Below, piece by piece: positions 54,176 through 63,224 of a stretch of DNA of 64,000 nt (position 1 is the first letter of the stretch; each line of letters begins with the position of its first letter). Source of the DNA: Nitrobacter sp. NHB1 (GTDB lineage Bacteria > Pseudomonadota > Alphaproteobacteria > Rhizobiales > Xanthobacteraceae); NCBI RefSeq assembly GCF_036964665.1, contig NZ_JBAMDA010000001.1:2828001-2892000 (forward strand). Reading direction: 5' to 3'. The translations under genes were made by a program, and so were the position numbers. The notes under the pieces were generated by a model. It did no database searches, had not been told where the DNA came from, and worked only from the letters and a program-made list of their open reading frames with translations.

Positions 54176-54856
54176 CGCCAACGATGCCTGAATCAGCTTG
54201 ATCGCGTCGGAGCTGTCCCATTCGGCCGGTCCGGCCATGTTGCCGATTTCGCAACCGCGGCCGTCGATCAGCACCGAGGTGGGCATACCGAGCGCCAGAC
54301 CTATGCTTTTAAGATCCTGAAAGACCTCGGCTTTTGCATCATGAAAATTGCCGAGGCGGGTCAGGTTGGCGTCTTTTAGAAAGGCCTTCGGCTTGTCGGC
54401 GTCGCGAGTGTCGATGTTGATGGCGACCACAGCGAATTTATCGCTGCCGAGCTTGCCCTCAAGCTTGTCCAGCGCGGGCATCTCTTTGCGGCAGGGCACG
54501 CACCAGGTCGCCCATAGGTTCAAGAGAACGGTTTTCCCCTTCCAGTCCGAAAGCTTCTTGGGTTGGCCGTCGCCGTCCATAAAGGCCAGGTCCGGCATCT
54601 GGCGCGGCTTCGACGCCATCGTCAGGGCTGCCACTTCGCCGATGGCCCGGGGGGCAAGCTTCCTGGACAGTTCCACAGCGTGGCCACAGGGCACACTGGC
54701 GTTAGCCGCGTATCTCGCGGACTTCAAGTGCCCGGCGCCTAAAAGCAAGGCCGTGACCACGGCGACGACGGCGACCGCGACCAGTGGGCCTACGGGAAGC
54801 CTGCTTTCGGCGCGGCGGGGCGGCGGCGGAGTGGTTTCAGTCATATCGTTTGTCAT
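54170..54856 (-). CDS. tlpA: TlpA-like membrane-anchored thioredoxin
   Basis: A 228-residue protein with one N-terminal membrane helix (residues 22-41) and a periplasmic thioredoxin domain: LNLWATWCVPCRKEMPALD gives the active site Cys119-Val-Pro-Cys122, and GMPTSVLID is the cis-proline loop. TlpA reduces copper-delivery proteins for cytochrome oxidase assembly in Bradyrhizobium. A second cysteine early in the mature part (ASVPCGHA) is also present. Divergent from argH. Confidence 0.9.
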   Translation of the reverse strand: MTNDMTETTPPPPRRAESRLPVGPLVAVAVVAVVTALLLGAGHLKSARYAANASVPCGHAVELSRKLAPRAIGEVAALTMASKPRQMPDLAFMDGDGQPKKLSDWKGKTVLLNLWATWCVPCRKEMPALDKLEGKLGSDKFAVVAINIDTRDADKPKAFLKDANLTRLGNFHDAKAEVFQDLKSIGLALGMPTSVLIDGRGCEIGNMAGPAEWDSSDAIKLIQASLAP

Positions 54857-54951
54857 CCTGTATAAGATGCGGGTATGCAGGCTTCGGCTTTAGACCGTCG
54901 GAACGAACCGGGCCGACCGGTTGTCCGGCAGGCATGAAATGAGCGGCGCGC

Positions 54952-56349
54952 ATGAGCAACAAGATGTGGGGTGGCCGTTTCGGGGAAGGTCCCGATGCGA
55001 TCATGGAAGAAATCAACGTCTCTATCGACGTCGATCGCCATCTCTACGCCCAGGACATCGCCGCGTCCAAGGTCCACGCTGCCATGCTCGCCGCTCAAGG
55101 CATCATTACGGCGGATGATGCAAAAAACATAGGCAAGGGTCTAGACACGATTTTGTCAGAGATCCGCACGGATTCCTTCGACTTCAAGCGGGCGCTTGAG
55201 GACATTCACATGAATGTGGAGGGTCGGCTTGGGGAACTGATCGGCGCTGCGGCCGGACGATTGCATACCGCGCGTTCGCGCAACGATCAGGTTGCGACCG
55301 ATTTCCGCCTCTATGTCCGCGACGTCATCGACGAGACCGATGCGGCGCTCGCGGCCTTTCAGCACGTTCTGGTGACGCGCGCGCTGGAGCACGCCGGGAC
55401 GGTGATGCCGGGCTTCACGCATTTGCAGACCGCGCAGCCGGTGACCTTCGGCCATCATCTGATGGCCTATGTCGAAATGGCGGCGCGCGACCGCGGCCGC
55501 TTTGCCGACGCGCGCAAGCGTCTGAATGAAAGCCCGCTCGGGGCGGCCGCGCTGGCGGGCACATCCTTTCCGATCGATCGCGACGCCACCGCGAAGGCAC
55601 TCGGTTTCGCTCGCCCGATGGCGAATTCGCTCGATGCGGTGTCCGATCGCGATTTCGTGCTGGAGACACTCTCGGCCGCGGCGATCACGTCCATGCACCT
55701 GTCGCGCTTCGCCGAGGAGATCGTGATCTGGACCTCGCCGCTGGTCGGTCTTGTGCGGCTCTCCGACAAGTTCACCACCGGCTCGTCGATCATGCCGCAG
55801 AAGCGCAACCCGGACGCCGCCGAACTGGTGCGCGCCAAGACCGGCCGTGTGGTCGGCGCGCTCACGGGGCTGCTGATCGTGATGAAGGGACTGCCGCTGG
55901 CCTATCAAAAGGACATGCAGGAAGACAAGCAGGGTGCGATGGAGGCGTTCGGCGCGCTCTCGCTGGCGATCCGTGCCATGACCGGCATGGTCGCCGACCT
56001 TGTGCCGGATGAGGCGCGAATGAAGGCCGCGGCCGGCGACGGCTACGCTACCGCGACCGATCTCGCCGACTGGCTGGTGCGGACGCTGAAGATGCCGTTC
56101 CGCGATGCGCATCATGTCACCGGGCGGATCGTCGCCGCCGCATCGAAGCAGGGCGTGGCGCTGCATGAACTGCCGCTCCAGGACATGCAGGCGGTCGAGC
56201 CGCGCATCACCCGCGATGCGCTTGCGGTGCTGTCCGTCGAGGCGTCGGTGAAAAGCCGGACGAGTTATGGCGGGACCGCGCCGAAAAACGTCCGCGGGCA
56301 AGCCAACGCCTGGCTCAAGCGGCTGGAAAAAGAGCGAAAAGCGGGCTGA
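54952..56349 (+). CDS. argH: Argininosuccinate lyase
   Basis: A 465-residue lyase with [18 protein letters not shown] at the start, [37 protein letters not shown] (catalytic His/Thr) and the superfamily signature [12 protein letters not shown]. It releases arginine and fumarate. argH-lptM-lysA is a common order in this bacterial group. Confidence 0.97.
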   Translation: MSNKMWGGRFGEGPDAIMEEINVSIDVDRHLYAQDIAASKVHAAMLAAQGIITADDAKNIGKGLDTILSEIRTDSFDFKRALEDIHMNVEGRLGELIGAAAGRLHTARSRNDQVATDFRLYVRDVIDETDAALAAFQHVLVTRALEHAGTVMPGFTHLQTAQPVTFGHHLMAYVEMAARDRGRFADARKRLNESPLGAAALAGTSFPIDRDATAKALGFARPMANSLDAVSDRDFVLETLSAAAITSMHLSRFAEEIVIWTSPLVGLVRLSDKFTTGSSIMPQKRNPDAAELVRAKTGRVVGALTGLLIVMKGLPLAYQKDMQEDKQGAMEAFGALSLAIRAMTGMVADLVPDEARMKAAAGDGYATATDLADWLVRTLKMPFRDAHHVTGRIVAAASKQGVALHELPLQDMQAVEPRITRDALAVLSVEASVKSRTSYGGTAPKNVRGQANAWLKRLEKERKAG

Positions 56350-56440
56350 CCCGAAAAGTCAGCTCGAATTTTTCTGGACTTCCGGGTCTCGCCAGGACAG
56401 GGCGTTCTTTGTATGGTGCGGCTGCATTGGGGATATCGCC

Positions 56441-56719
56441 GTGAACAGTTCTTCAAGCTCCGTCTCCGCGAGATGGGCACTGGTTTTTCTGACAGCCGCT
56501 GCGTTGGCGCTGGCCGGTTGCGGGCGCAAGGGCGGCCTCGATTTGCCGCCGACCGCCTCAGAACAGTCGCGTGCCGCAGCGGCGGCGGATGACCACGATC
56601 GCGGCGCCGCGGCCAAGGGCAGCCTGTTCGATCCGTCCTACGGCATGAACAGTGACCCGGCGGCGGCCAGGGGCACCAAGAAGTCCTTCATCCTCGACCC
56701 GCTGCTCGACAGCCACTGA
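56441..56719 (+). CDS. lptM: LptM-like small lipoprotein
   Basis: A 92-residue lipoprotein: hydrophobic ALVFLTAAALALAGC with the lipidated cysteine, then GRKGGLDLPP, the LptM/YifL hallmark next to the acylated cysteine. In E. coli LptM helps LptD assembly in the outer membrane. The start GTG 56441 is chosen because it gives a normal lipoprotein signal; the frame is open much further upstream inside argH. Confidence 0.82.
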   Translation: MNSSSSSVSARWALVFLTAAALALAGCGRKGGLDLPPTASEQSRAAAAADDHDRGAAAKGSLFDPSYGMNSDPAAARGTKKSFILDPLLDSH

Positions 56720-56731
56720 GACGCGACGCTC

Positions 56732-57997
56732 ATGCGCCACTTCGATTACCGCGACGGCGTGTTCCACGCCGAAAGCGTGAATCTTTCGACGCTGGCCGAG
56801 GCCGTCGGCACGCCGTTCTATTGTTACTCGACCGCGACGCTGGAGCGGCACTACCGCGTGTTTGCCGACGCTTTCGCAGGGGTCGACCACCTGGTCTGCT
56901 ACGCCGTGAAGGCCAACTCCAATCAGGCGGTGCTGCGGACGCTGGCGAAGCTCGGGGCCGGAGCGGACGTGGTGTCCGGCGGCGAACTGAAGCGCGCGCT
57001 GGCGGCGGGCATTCCGGCGAGCAAGATCCTGTTCTCGGGCGTCGGCAAGACCGAAGCCGAATTGCGCGCGGCGCTGGCCGCGGACGTTCTCTGCATCAAC
57101 GTGGAATCCGAGCCCGAACTCGACCTGCTGTCGACGCTTGCGTCGGAAACCGGGCGCACGGCGCGTATTTCGGTGCGCGTCAATCCTGACATCGATTCCG
57201 GCAGCCATGCCAAGATTTCGACCGGCAGGTTGGAGAACAAGTTCGGCATTCCGATCGCACAGGCGCGTGCGGTCTATGCCCGGGCGGCGAAGCTGCCGGG
57301 CATCGCGGTCACCGGCGCCGACATGCATATCGGCAGCCAGATCACCGATCTTGGCCCGATGGAGGCGGCCTTCCGTCTGCTGGCGGATTTCGTCACCGCG
57401 CTGCGCGCCGACGGCCACACCATCAGCCACGTCGATTTCGGCGGCGGCCTCGGCATTCCCTATTACGAGGACCGTGCGGCACCGCCGGAGCCGCTTGCCT
57501 ATGCCGAAATGGTCAGGCGCGTGACCCACAATCTCGGCTGCACGCTGATGTTCGAGCCGGGCCGCATGATCGTCGGCAACGCCGGCATTCTGGTGACGCG
57601 CGTGATCTACGTGAAGCATGGCGACGCCCGGAATTTCATCATCATCGACGCCGCCATGAACGATCTGATTCGCCCGACGCTGTACGAGGCCTATCACCAG
57701 ATCGTGCCGGTGCGCGCGGCGCCCAAGGATGCCCCGGTGATGGTTGCGGATGTGGTCGGTCCGGTCTGCGAGACCGGGGATTATCTGGCGCTCGGGCGCA
57801 ATTTGCCGGAGCCGCAAGCCGGCGATCTTCTCGCGATCATGACCGCGGGCGCCTACGGCGCGGTGCAATCCGGGACCTACAACACTCGTGCGCTGATCCC
57901 CGAGGTGCTGGTCAAGGACGACCTGTATGCGGTGGTCCGCCCACGCATCGAGGCCGAGCAACTCATTGCGATGGATATGTCCGCGCCCTGGCTATGA
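56732..57997 (+). CDS. lysA: Diaminopimelate decarboxylase
   Basis: A 421-residue fold-type III PLP enzyme. The PLP lysine is Lys60 in CYAVKANSN; HIGSQITDL, DFGGGLGIPYY, EPGRMIVGNAG and the active-site cysteine in GPVCETGDYLA are intact. It makes L-lysine. It starts 12 bases after lptM. Confidence 0.96.
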   Translation: MRHFDYRDGVFHAESVNLSTLAEAVGTPFYCYSTATLERHYRVFADAFAGVDHLVCYAVKANSNQAVLRTLAKLGAGADVVSGGELKRALAAGIPASKILFSGVGKTEAELRAALAADVLCINVESEPELDLLSTLASETGRTARISVRVNPDIDSGSHAKISTGRLENKFGIPIAQARAVYARAAKLPGIAVTGADMHIGSQITDLGPMEAAFRLLADFVTALRADGHTISHVDFGGGLGIPYYEDRAAPPEPLAYAEMVRRVTHNLGCTLMFEPGRMIVGNAGILVTRVIYVKHGDARNFIIIDAAMNDLIRPTLYEAYHQIVPVRAAPKDAPVMVADVVGPVCETGDYLALGRNLPEPQAGDLLAIMTAGAYGAVQSGTYNTRALIPEVLVKDDLYAVVRPRIEAEQLIAMDMSAPWL

Positions 57998-58349
57998 TCG
58001 CGGCGGCCTCGCTCGACTCAATCCGATCGAACAGTCCATGCGGCAGGTTCAAATCGCTGCGCAAGCGGCTCCAGATCGAGCGCGGCCTTTCGATCCCGGT
58101 TGTCATCGTCAATAGCGTCGGTGCGCTGCACCATGAAGGCGCTTTCCGGCGGCGTTGCGAGGACCCGGCAAGCTGCGTTCGGCACAACAGAAAAAGGCCC
58201 AAGGGTGCCTGTCAAAGACACCATTCGCAGTGCAAAATCCGTCAGCGTCAGGCGTCGGGTGAACCGTTGCACGACAAACATCTATTTGATATGTGTGTGC
58301 CCGCCGCTCCCCTTAGGCACGCAAAACGGGCTAGAGTGGGGCTGTTACA
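57998..58349. other. Non-coding region after lysA
   Basis: An open frame starts at 57994 (ATGA overlap with the lysA stop) and runs to 58359, but its codon use and composition do not look coding and I recognise no product. No RNA gene is recognised. Confidence 0.4.
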
Positions 58350-58390
58350 AGATCGATGAGCCAGGGGGTGCCGCTGCCATCGATCTTTTC
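58350..58390 (+). terminator. Hairpin plus T-run upstream of cycM
   Basis: Perfect 9-bp stem AGATCGATG/CATCGATCT at 58350-58358 and 58378-58386 followed by TTTC, 60 bases before cycM. It may end an upstream transcript or attenuate cycM. Confidence 0.45.
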
Positions 58391-58449
58391 AGTTCGTCCG
58401 GGGTATCCCGGGTTTCTTTGGCTCCTCTACCGCTGGGAGTACTTCAGTA

Positions 58450-59010
58450 ATGACCTCTGGGAGTGATACAGTGCATTCAAACCGGACCAACGCTATTCTC
58501 GGCGCACTGCTGGGAACATTGTTGTTTGTGCAAGTAGTACGCATCATCGACGAGTCGTTCAGCGGGCCAGAGAAGTCGCACTCTGAAGCTGCCCAGAAAG
58601 CTGACGTCAAGGAAGCCACCGCCAAGCCGGCGCATTCGGCGGCGGCTGACGCTGCGTCGTTCAACAAGGCGCTTGCCAGCGCCAATGTTGAGCGCGGTGC
58701 GGGGCTCGTCAAGCAGTGCCAGATTTGCCACAACACCGAGGAAGGCAAAGGTCCCAAGATCGGCCCCGACCTTTATAATGTGGTCGACCGGCCGGTCGCT
58801 TCGCAGCCGGGCTTTAGCTACTCCGCGGCCTTGAAGGCCAAGGGCGGCAAATGGACCTTCGCCGAGCTCAACGAATGGATCACGGATCCGCGTGCCTACG
58901 TTAAGGGTACGTCCATGAGCTTCGCCGGCCTGAAGAGCGAGAGCAAGCGCGCTGACCTGGTTGCCTATCTCACCACGCTCTCGAAGAACCCTGTGCCGCT
59001 GCCGAAGTAG
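58450..59010 (+). CDS. cycM: Membrane-anchored cytochrome c (CycM-like)
   Basis: A 186-residue class I cytochrome c with an N-terminal anchor (residues 14-31), an Ala/Lys linker, and a haem domain: CQICH at residues 90-94, the GPKIGPDLYNVVDRP segment, and the axial methionine in GTSMSFAGLK. In Bradyrhizobium CycM carries electrons from the bc1 complex to the aa3 oxidase. In a nitrite oxidiser the same protein could feed terminal oxidase. Confidence 0.9.
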   Translation: MTSGSDTVHSNRTNAILGALLGTLLFVQVVRIIDESFSGPEKSHSEAAQKADVKEATAKPAHSAAADAASFNKALASANVERGAGLVKQCQICHNTEEGKGPKIGPDLYNVVDRPVASQPGFSYSAALKAKGGKWTFAELNEWITDPRAYVKGTSMSFAGLKSESKRADLVAYLTTLSKNPVPLPK

Positions 59011-59035
59011 GCCGCCGAACACAGGCCGATGACTT

Positions 59036-59160
59036 AGAGCCCCAGTTCTGATGGAATCAGAACTGGGGCTCTAAGGTTTTAGTTAAACGCGTTTTCTTCA
59101 CGCGAACCGGTATCCATCCGCGGGTCAGCCCGGGGACATGCTTCGTTCGAAAACGCTATA
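59036..59160. repeat. TGGAA-apex hairpin repeat, subtype A copy 3
   Basis: 16-bp perfect stem AGAGCCCCAGTTCTGA/TCAGAACTGGGGCTCT with apex TGGAA (59036-59072), then the subtype A tail. The tail is interrupted at 59117-59139 by a short GC-rich insert (CCGCGGGTCAGCCCGGGGAC) that looks like an arm of the CTTGA/TCAAG repeat family. Confidence 0.82.
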
Positions 59161-59548
59161 AGCAGCACGACGGGCTTGCTGAGTTAAGCATGTCAAGACC
59201 CATGGCGCTCGCGAGCATCCCGCTCGCGTTTGCCACGGTGGGTAGGGCGTTTAAGCTCAGCCAGAATATTAGGCGGTGGCCGCAAAGTTCAGTCTCAGCC
59301 AAAAGAGAAGAGAGGGCATGTCGTCTGCGACAGCTTCGATGTCTTCGATACAGTTGAACTGCGTTGAACTGCGCGCCCCGGGGGCGGCAATGGCTAAGCG
59401 ACAGGCAACGGTCGAGCGGCCGCTGCCGGCAAGGTGGAGTTTCCCGCCTGCAACCTGACCCGCCTACGACCTGACATGGGCTGACGCGTCAGCCACATGC
59501 AAACAGCCTAAAAAATGAACCCGGCACGACTCGGTGATGATACGTTCA
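59161..59548. other. Non-coding region between cycM and sufT
   Basis: No supported gene. It holds a perfect 16-bp palindrome GGCTGACGCGTCAGCC at 59479-59494 and a 10-bp direct repeat TTGAACTGCG near 59353-59374. Confidence 0.5.
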
Positions 59549-59956
59549 TCACCACATATTGAGCACCGTGCGCGCCTCGTCCGACATGCGGCTGGGGTCC
59601 CACGGCGGTTCCCAGACGATGGCTACCTTGGCATCGCGCACGCCGGATACGCTCGCGACTGCGTTCTTTACCTGGCCCGGCAGTTCCGCCGCGGACGGAC
59701 AAGCTGGCGACGTCAGCGTCATCTCGATATTGACCATGCGGTCGTCGTCGATGATGATTTTATAAATCAGACCAAGCTCGTAGAGATCGGCCGGAATTTC
59801 CGGATCGTAGACCGTCTTGAGTGCGCCTACGATTCCTTCTCCCATGCGCTCCATTTCGTCCGTCGGGATGCTCGATGGCCGATTCGTGGCATCGGGGGCG
59901 CCAGCGTCAACCGGCGAAACGCTTTCCGTTCCAGCTATGTTTGCATCGTCCATCAT
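59549..59956 (-). CDS. sufT: SufT/MIP18-family Fe-S assembly protein
   Basis: A 135-residue DUF59 protein: acidic N-terminus, then IVGALKTVYDPEIPADLYELGLIY, IEMTLTSPACPSAAELP with the conserved cysteine, and VWEPPWDPSRMSDEA. SufT aids Fe-S cluster maturation and is usually the last gene of a suf operon; here it stands alone. ATG 59956 has GGAG 8 bases upstream; ATG 59953 follows. Confidence 0.9.
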   Translation of the reverse strand: MMDDANIAGTESVSPVDAGAPDATNRPSSIPTDEMERMGEGIVGALKTVYDPEIPADLYELGLIYKIIIDDDRMVNIEMTLTSPACPSAAELPGQVKNAVASVSGVRDAKVAIVWEPPWDPSRMSDEARTVLNMW

Positions 59957-60309
59957 ACAAAGAACTCCTGCGCTTTGGCGAACGGCCCGCGCCAAAGGCT
60001 TGGCCCGCGTGCTCTATATAGGTTCCGTTTCGGATTTGTGTTCCGCTCGAACGTCGCCAAAGCGTTCGCCAATGCTGCCTTAAGGCAGCGCATTTACTCA
60101 CATAACATAGTGCAGTTGCAAGCCTTCTCCAAGCGGCAAGAGGGCGCCCGCTCGATGTCTGCCCTGCCAGCGGTGGAACCCGGGCCGTACCGAGGTCGAT
60201 TCGCCAGCGCGGGACCGATACCATGTAACCGTCACCCATCGTCGCCGTGTATCGGTGCACTATGGCCGCGCCACCTCGCTCAACCTCGACTTGTTCAAGC
60301 GAGTGGAGT

Positions 60310-60363
60310 GAATTCGACATTCGCATCCCCCGCGTGGCCAGGTGGAGCGCGAATGTCGAATTC
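60310..60363. repeat. 15-bp inverted repeat (ACATTCGC family)
   Basis: GAATTCGACATTCGC at 60310-60324 and its exact complement at 60349-60363, 24 bases apart. Confidence 0.8.
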
Positions 60364-60408
60364 AAAATCTCGCTAGCAGCTTATATTTGCTAGTGGGTCG
60401 TTCAATTC

Positions 60409-60450
60409 TAACATTCGCGGAAGGCTCGCTGAAACGGGATGCGAATGTTA
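60409..60450. repeat. 10-bp inverted repeat (ACATTCGC family)
   Basis: TAACATTCGC at 60409-60418 and its exact complement at 60441-60450. It shares the ACATTCGC core with the repeat just upstream but differs, with compensation, outside it. Confidence 0.75.
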
Positions 60451-60727
60451 AAATCGGCCCCTATAAGGAGGGCGGCCGGCTCGGTCGTTGCCGGTTCGCC
60501 GGCTGATTTCAGCGTGGAATCGTCGTTCGCATCTCCAGGCGTCTCTTCGGAATAGAGTTGACGCGAACGGTCTTGCCGTGGTAGCTTTTGGCTACACCAA
60601 TTTAGCATGGTTGGATCGTTGGACTAAGATACGCAGCCGCCGAAGTGAGAAGTCGGTGGAACGAGTTCGCATCGCAAGTGTTGTTATTGATGTGAGGAGC
60701 GCGTAGTCCCAACCAGAGGAGCCCTTC

Positions 60728-61477
60728 ATGTGCGACTACAGTCTGCATCACGTTTCTTCGCGGCCTGCCAAGGTCGCCGATAAGCTGGTCACGATGGAGC
60801 TTGCGAAATCAAACGTGCACGGTTTTGCTGCCGTTGGCGAGCTCGGCCCGAAGCTTGTGATTCATGATAGTCCGCCCGAACTGGCGGTCTGCCTGTTGCC
60901 TGGAACGGAACTCGCCTTTGACGAGAACGTTCAGTACGAGTGCCCTCGCAGCTTTTTTGGCATGAAATTCTCGGGCAAGGCTCGTGTGGACCACAAGGTC
61001 GCGAGCTTCCGAAAAGTTGATGAGGATAATCCATACGTTCCGCACGATGCGTTGGAATTCCCGAACGGGCAGGTTCTGAAGATTGCACAGCTCACCGCTG
61101 GGCAAACCGCTACGGTTCTGCAGTTGCCCGTTAACGCACAGCATGACGAGCACGAGCATACACATGTCGGGCATCGGCGCGCGCGCGATTCGCGTCTTGC
61201 CTTGAACCGGTCTTCGGCCAGGCAGGGAATGTTGGTGCCGAATCAGGGTGCGGTGATGTTGTGGGATACTTTCCGCGGCAAAGCCATTGACCTTTCGATC
61301 TCATTGACGGAGTCGTTCCAGCGTTTAACGGCTCCCAAGCAACCTTCGCTTCTTGAGGCTGAATTGGCTTCAGCTGGTGAGGTGAGCTTCGAGAATGGTG
61401 TGCCAACGGTCACTTCGTCGAAGACGCCTTCGGCTCAGAAGCCAGAGAAGAAGGTTACGGCTAGGTCTGCCGCCTAG
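60728..61477 (+). CDS. Family-restricted protein of unknown function (MCDYSLHHV type)
   Basis: A 249-residue soluble protein beginning MCDYSLHHVSSRPAKVADKL. Residues 1-135 have a repeating beta-strand look (AVCLLPGTELAFDE, ARFRKV-like ASFRKVDEDNPYVPHDALEF, GQTATVLQLPV). I recall similar short proteins in Bradyrhizobium and Nitrobacter but know no function. A His-rich joint (QHDEHEHTHVGHRRA) leads to an extra ~100 residues that the short relatives I recall lack. GC and codon use are lower than in the core genes. GAGGAG precedes ATG 60728. Confidence 0.72.
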   Translation: MCDYSLHHVSSRPAKVADKLVTMELAKSNVHGFAAVGELGPKLVIHDSPPELAVCLLPGTELAFDENVQYECPRSFFGMKFSGKARVDHKVASFRKVDEDNPYVPHDALEFPNGQVLKIAQLTAGQTATVLQLPVNAQHDEHEHTHVGHRRARDSRLALNRSSARQGMLVPNQGAVMLWDTFRGKAIDLSISLTESFQRLTAPKQPSLLEAELASAGEVSFENGVPTVTSSKTPSAQKPEKKVTARSAA

Positions 61478-62171
61478 CTAAGGCGGTTGACGAGTTTAAA
61501 GAGTAGTGTTCATCTGCGACCGCGGTGTAACGTGCCGATCTCGGAAACGAGGCAGCGTTTACTGCGGTCGTATTATGTCTGGTATCAGAACGTGAGCGAC
61601 AGCGTTCTTCGTGCAAGACCTGACAAAAGCCTCCCTATCCAGCAAGAACTCGTGCGGTGAAGCACCTAGCTGGACGGCGGGAGGCCAACGGTCCGGCAAT
61701 AGCCCAGGGCATCCGAACCGAACCTCGCTCCCGGCACGCGTGTTCTGCTCAATTTTAAGTATACGCATAACGTTCGTGTGGCCAGGTCCACCGCGATCTG
61801 GCGGTAAGCGAACCCGCAATGTGCATTGGCCGTTGTACGGCTTGGTGCACGTCTTCGACGGAGGGCTGGTGAGGGCCGATCTCCAGATGCCCGGTGTACG
61901 CACTCGGCGAACCATGAAAAAAGGTGTTGATAAGTCGGTCTGCCGACGGTAGCGGCGCCTTGTGTTGAGCGCTTCCGCGAACCGGGAAAAAGGACATTGA
62001 TAAACCTCGACGCGTCGCAGCTCGGCGGCACTATTGCCCAGTCAAGGGCGTCGCGGTGATCGCCCCGGCCATCCTAGTGCAGAACCTAAATCCTAAGGTT
62101 GCTCGGGACACGGCGAGTAGAACGATCTCGTCCCTGCCTTAAGCCAACGCTGCATGGTTCGTCGCCTTCGC
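61478..62171. other. Non-coding or degenerate region
   Basis: About 700 bases with only weak open frames on both strands and no recognisable product. An imperfect direct repeat, with GCGAACC, GAAAAAGG and TTGATAA in order, occurs near 61904-61935 and 61976-62003. Confidence 0.5.
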
Positions 62172-62276
62172 TAGAGCACTTCTCGGTGAAGTGGACACCG
62201 GTACTGTAAGGAAATGCGACCACTCAATGGCTTAGAGCGCTTACCGTTCTGATTCCATCAGAACGGTAAGCGCTCT
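62172..62276. repeat. TGGAA-apex hairpin repeat, subtype B copy 2 (inverted)
   Basis: 19-bp perfect stem AGAGCGCTTACCGTTCTGA with its complement, apex TTCCA (62234-62276), and the subtype B tail to its left. Nearly the same as 54072-54175 read on the other strand, apart from the stem bases. Confidence 0.82.
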
Positions 62277-62578
62277 GACTGAACCGAAAGCTGCCGGGGA
62301 AAGTGCATAGTCATCTGACACGGTGCGAAAAGCACGCGAAGTAGGGCATGACACCACCCGGCCATTGGCGCTTCATAGGTGCGAAAAAAGCCGTGTATGC
62401 GAACAAGTCTCGTCGATTGAAAAGCTTACGAGATCCTGCCGCTCCTCAAAGCCGCTCGCCGCATTTGGGACAATCAATATCCCGGCTGCAAATAGAGTTG
62501 AAGCGAAACCCGAGGCCGCATAGTATAGCGTACTCGCTGTTTGGTCACATTCAACAACATCCGGGAAAACGCCCTAGA
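62277..62578. other. Non-coding region upstream of a small membrane protein
   Basis: No gene supported; weakly open frames only. Confidence 0.45.
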
Positions 62579-62776
62579 ATGCATGCTCTACTGAGAATCG
62601 TCGGAGTCATCACCTTGGTCGCCGGACTGGGCTTTATGGGGCAGGGCTTCCGCTTCTACAGCTTCCCCGCCGATAGCATCATGGTCAGGCATACGGAATG
62701 GGTCTATTACGGCGCGGGGATGGCCGTGATCGGGTTTTTGCTCATCATTTTCTCACGACCCTCCGAGGAACCGTAG
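62579..62776 (+). CDS. Small two-helix membrane protein
   Basis: A 65-residue protein with two membrane helices (LLRIVGVITLVAGLGFMGQG and WVYYGAGMAVIGFLLIIF) and a polar loop. Codon use is normal for the genome. No family recognised. The start is ATG 62579; no strong ribosome binding site is visible. It sits at the edge of the IS remnants. Confidence 0.55.
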   Translation: MHALLRIVGVITLVAGLGFMGQGFRFYSFPADSIMVRHTEWVYYGAGMAVIGFLLIIFSRPSEEP

Positions 62777-62935
62777 AGTCGGTGTCGTGCGGGTAGGGCG
62801 AGGGCATCTGCTTTCGCTCGCATGGACGTGGTCCGTGCCATGGCTGGGAGGCATGCTGGTGGGCAAACATGCACCCATTATTCCAAATGCCCCGGATCAT
62901 CATCCACGAGAACTCCTGAGCCGCGCGCAGTCGAA

Positions 62936-63215
62936 TGCCGCTGATGGCGGAGCCTCTTGAGGGTGGATGGACGGCGGCGTGCTGATGAGCGCGCACGATG
63001 GTCGCGTCGATCGTCTGCCACTCCAGGTCGGCTTCGCGGGCCAATACCGCAAGCATGTCGTCCAGCACGCCGATCTCGATCCAACGATGGTAGCGCCGTT
63101 TCACCGAGCGGCAGTCGCCAAGTCGCTCCGGCAGGTCCCGCCGTCGGCCGTCCGAGCGGGCCACCCACAACAGCGCGTCCAGAAATTTGCGATTATCCGT
63201 GCGTGGGCCGCGCTG
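62936..63215 (-). pseudogene. IS5-family transposase fragment
   Basis: About 90 residues match the IS5 transposase N-terminal half: GPRTDNRKFLDALLWVARSD, RRDLPERLGD, and DATIVRAHQHAA with the first catalytic aspartate. The protein start is missing, replaced by the end of an IS630 element, and the rest of the catalytic domain is absent. Confidence 0.8.
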
Positions 63216-63224
63216 GAGTCTGGT

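Larger units (their letters stand above)
59957..60727. other. Repeat-rich intergenic region
   Basis: About 770 bases without a supported gene. Two inverted repeats occupy 60310-60450. The upstream part (60060-60300) has only weak open frames. The promoter of the gene at 60728 is probably near the right end. Confidence 0.5.

Noticed and set aside
57994-58359. Frame overlapping the lysA stop by ATGA
   Set aside because: The overlap is suggestive, but the sequence has no coding-like composition and does not resemble the protein usually found after lysA in relatives.
59276-59458. A 60-codon plus-strand frame between cycM and sufT
   Set aside because: No ribosome binding site, no family, and irregular composition.
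61559-61952. Opposed open frames in the 61.5-62 kb region
   Set aside because: Both strands are weakly open, neither has a start signal or recognisable product, and the region looks degenerate.
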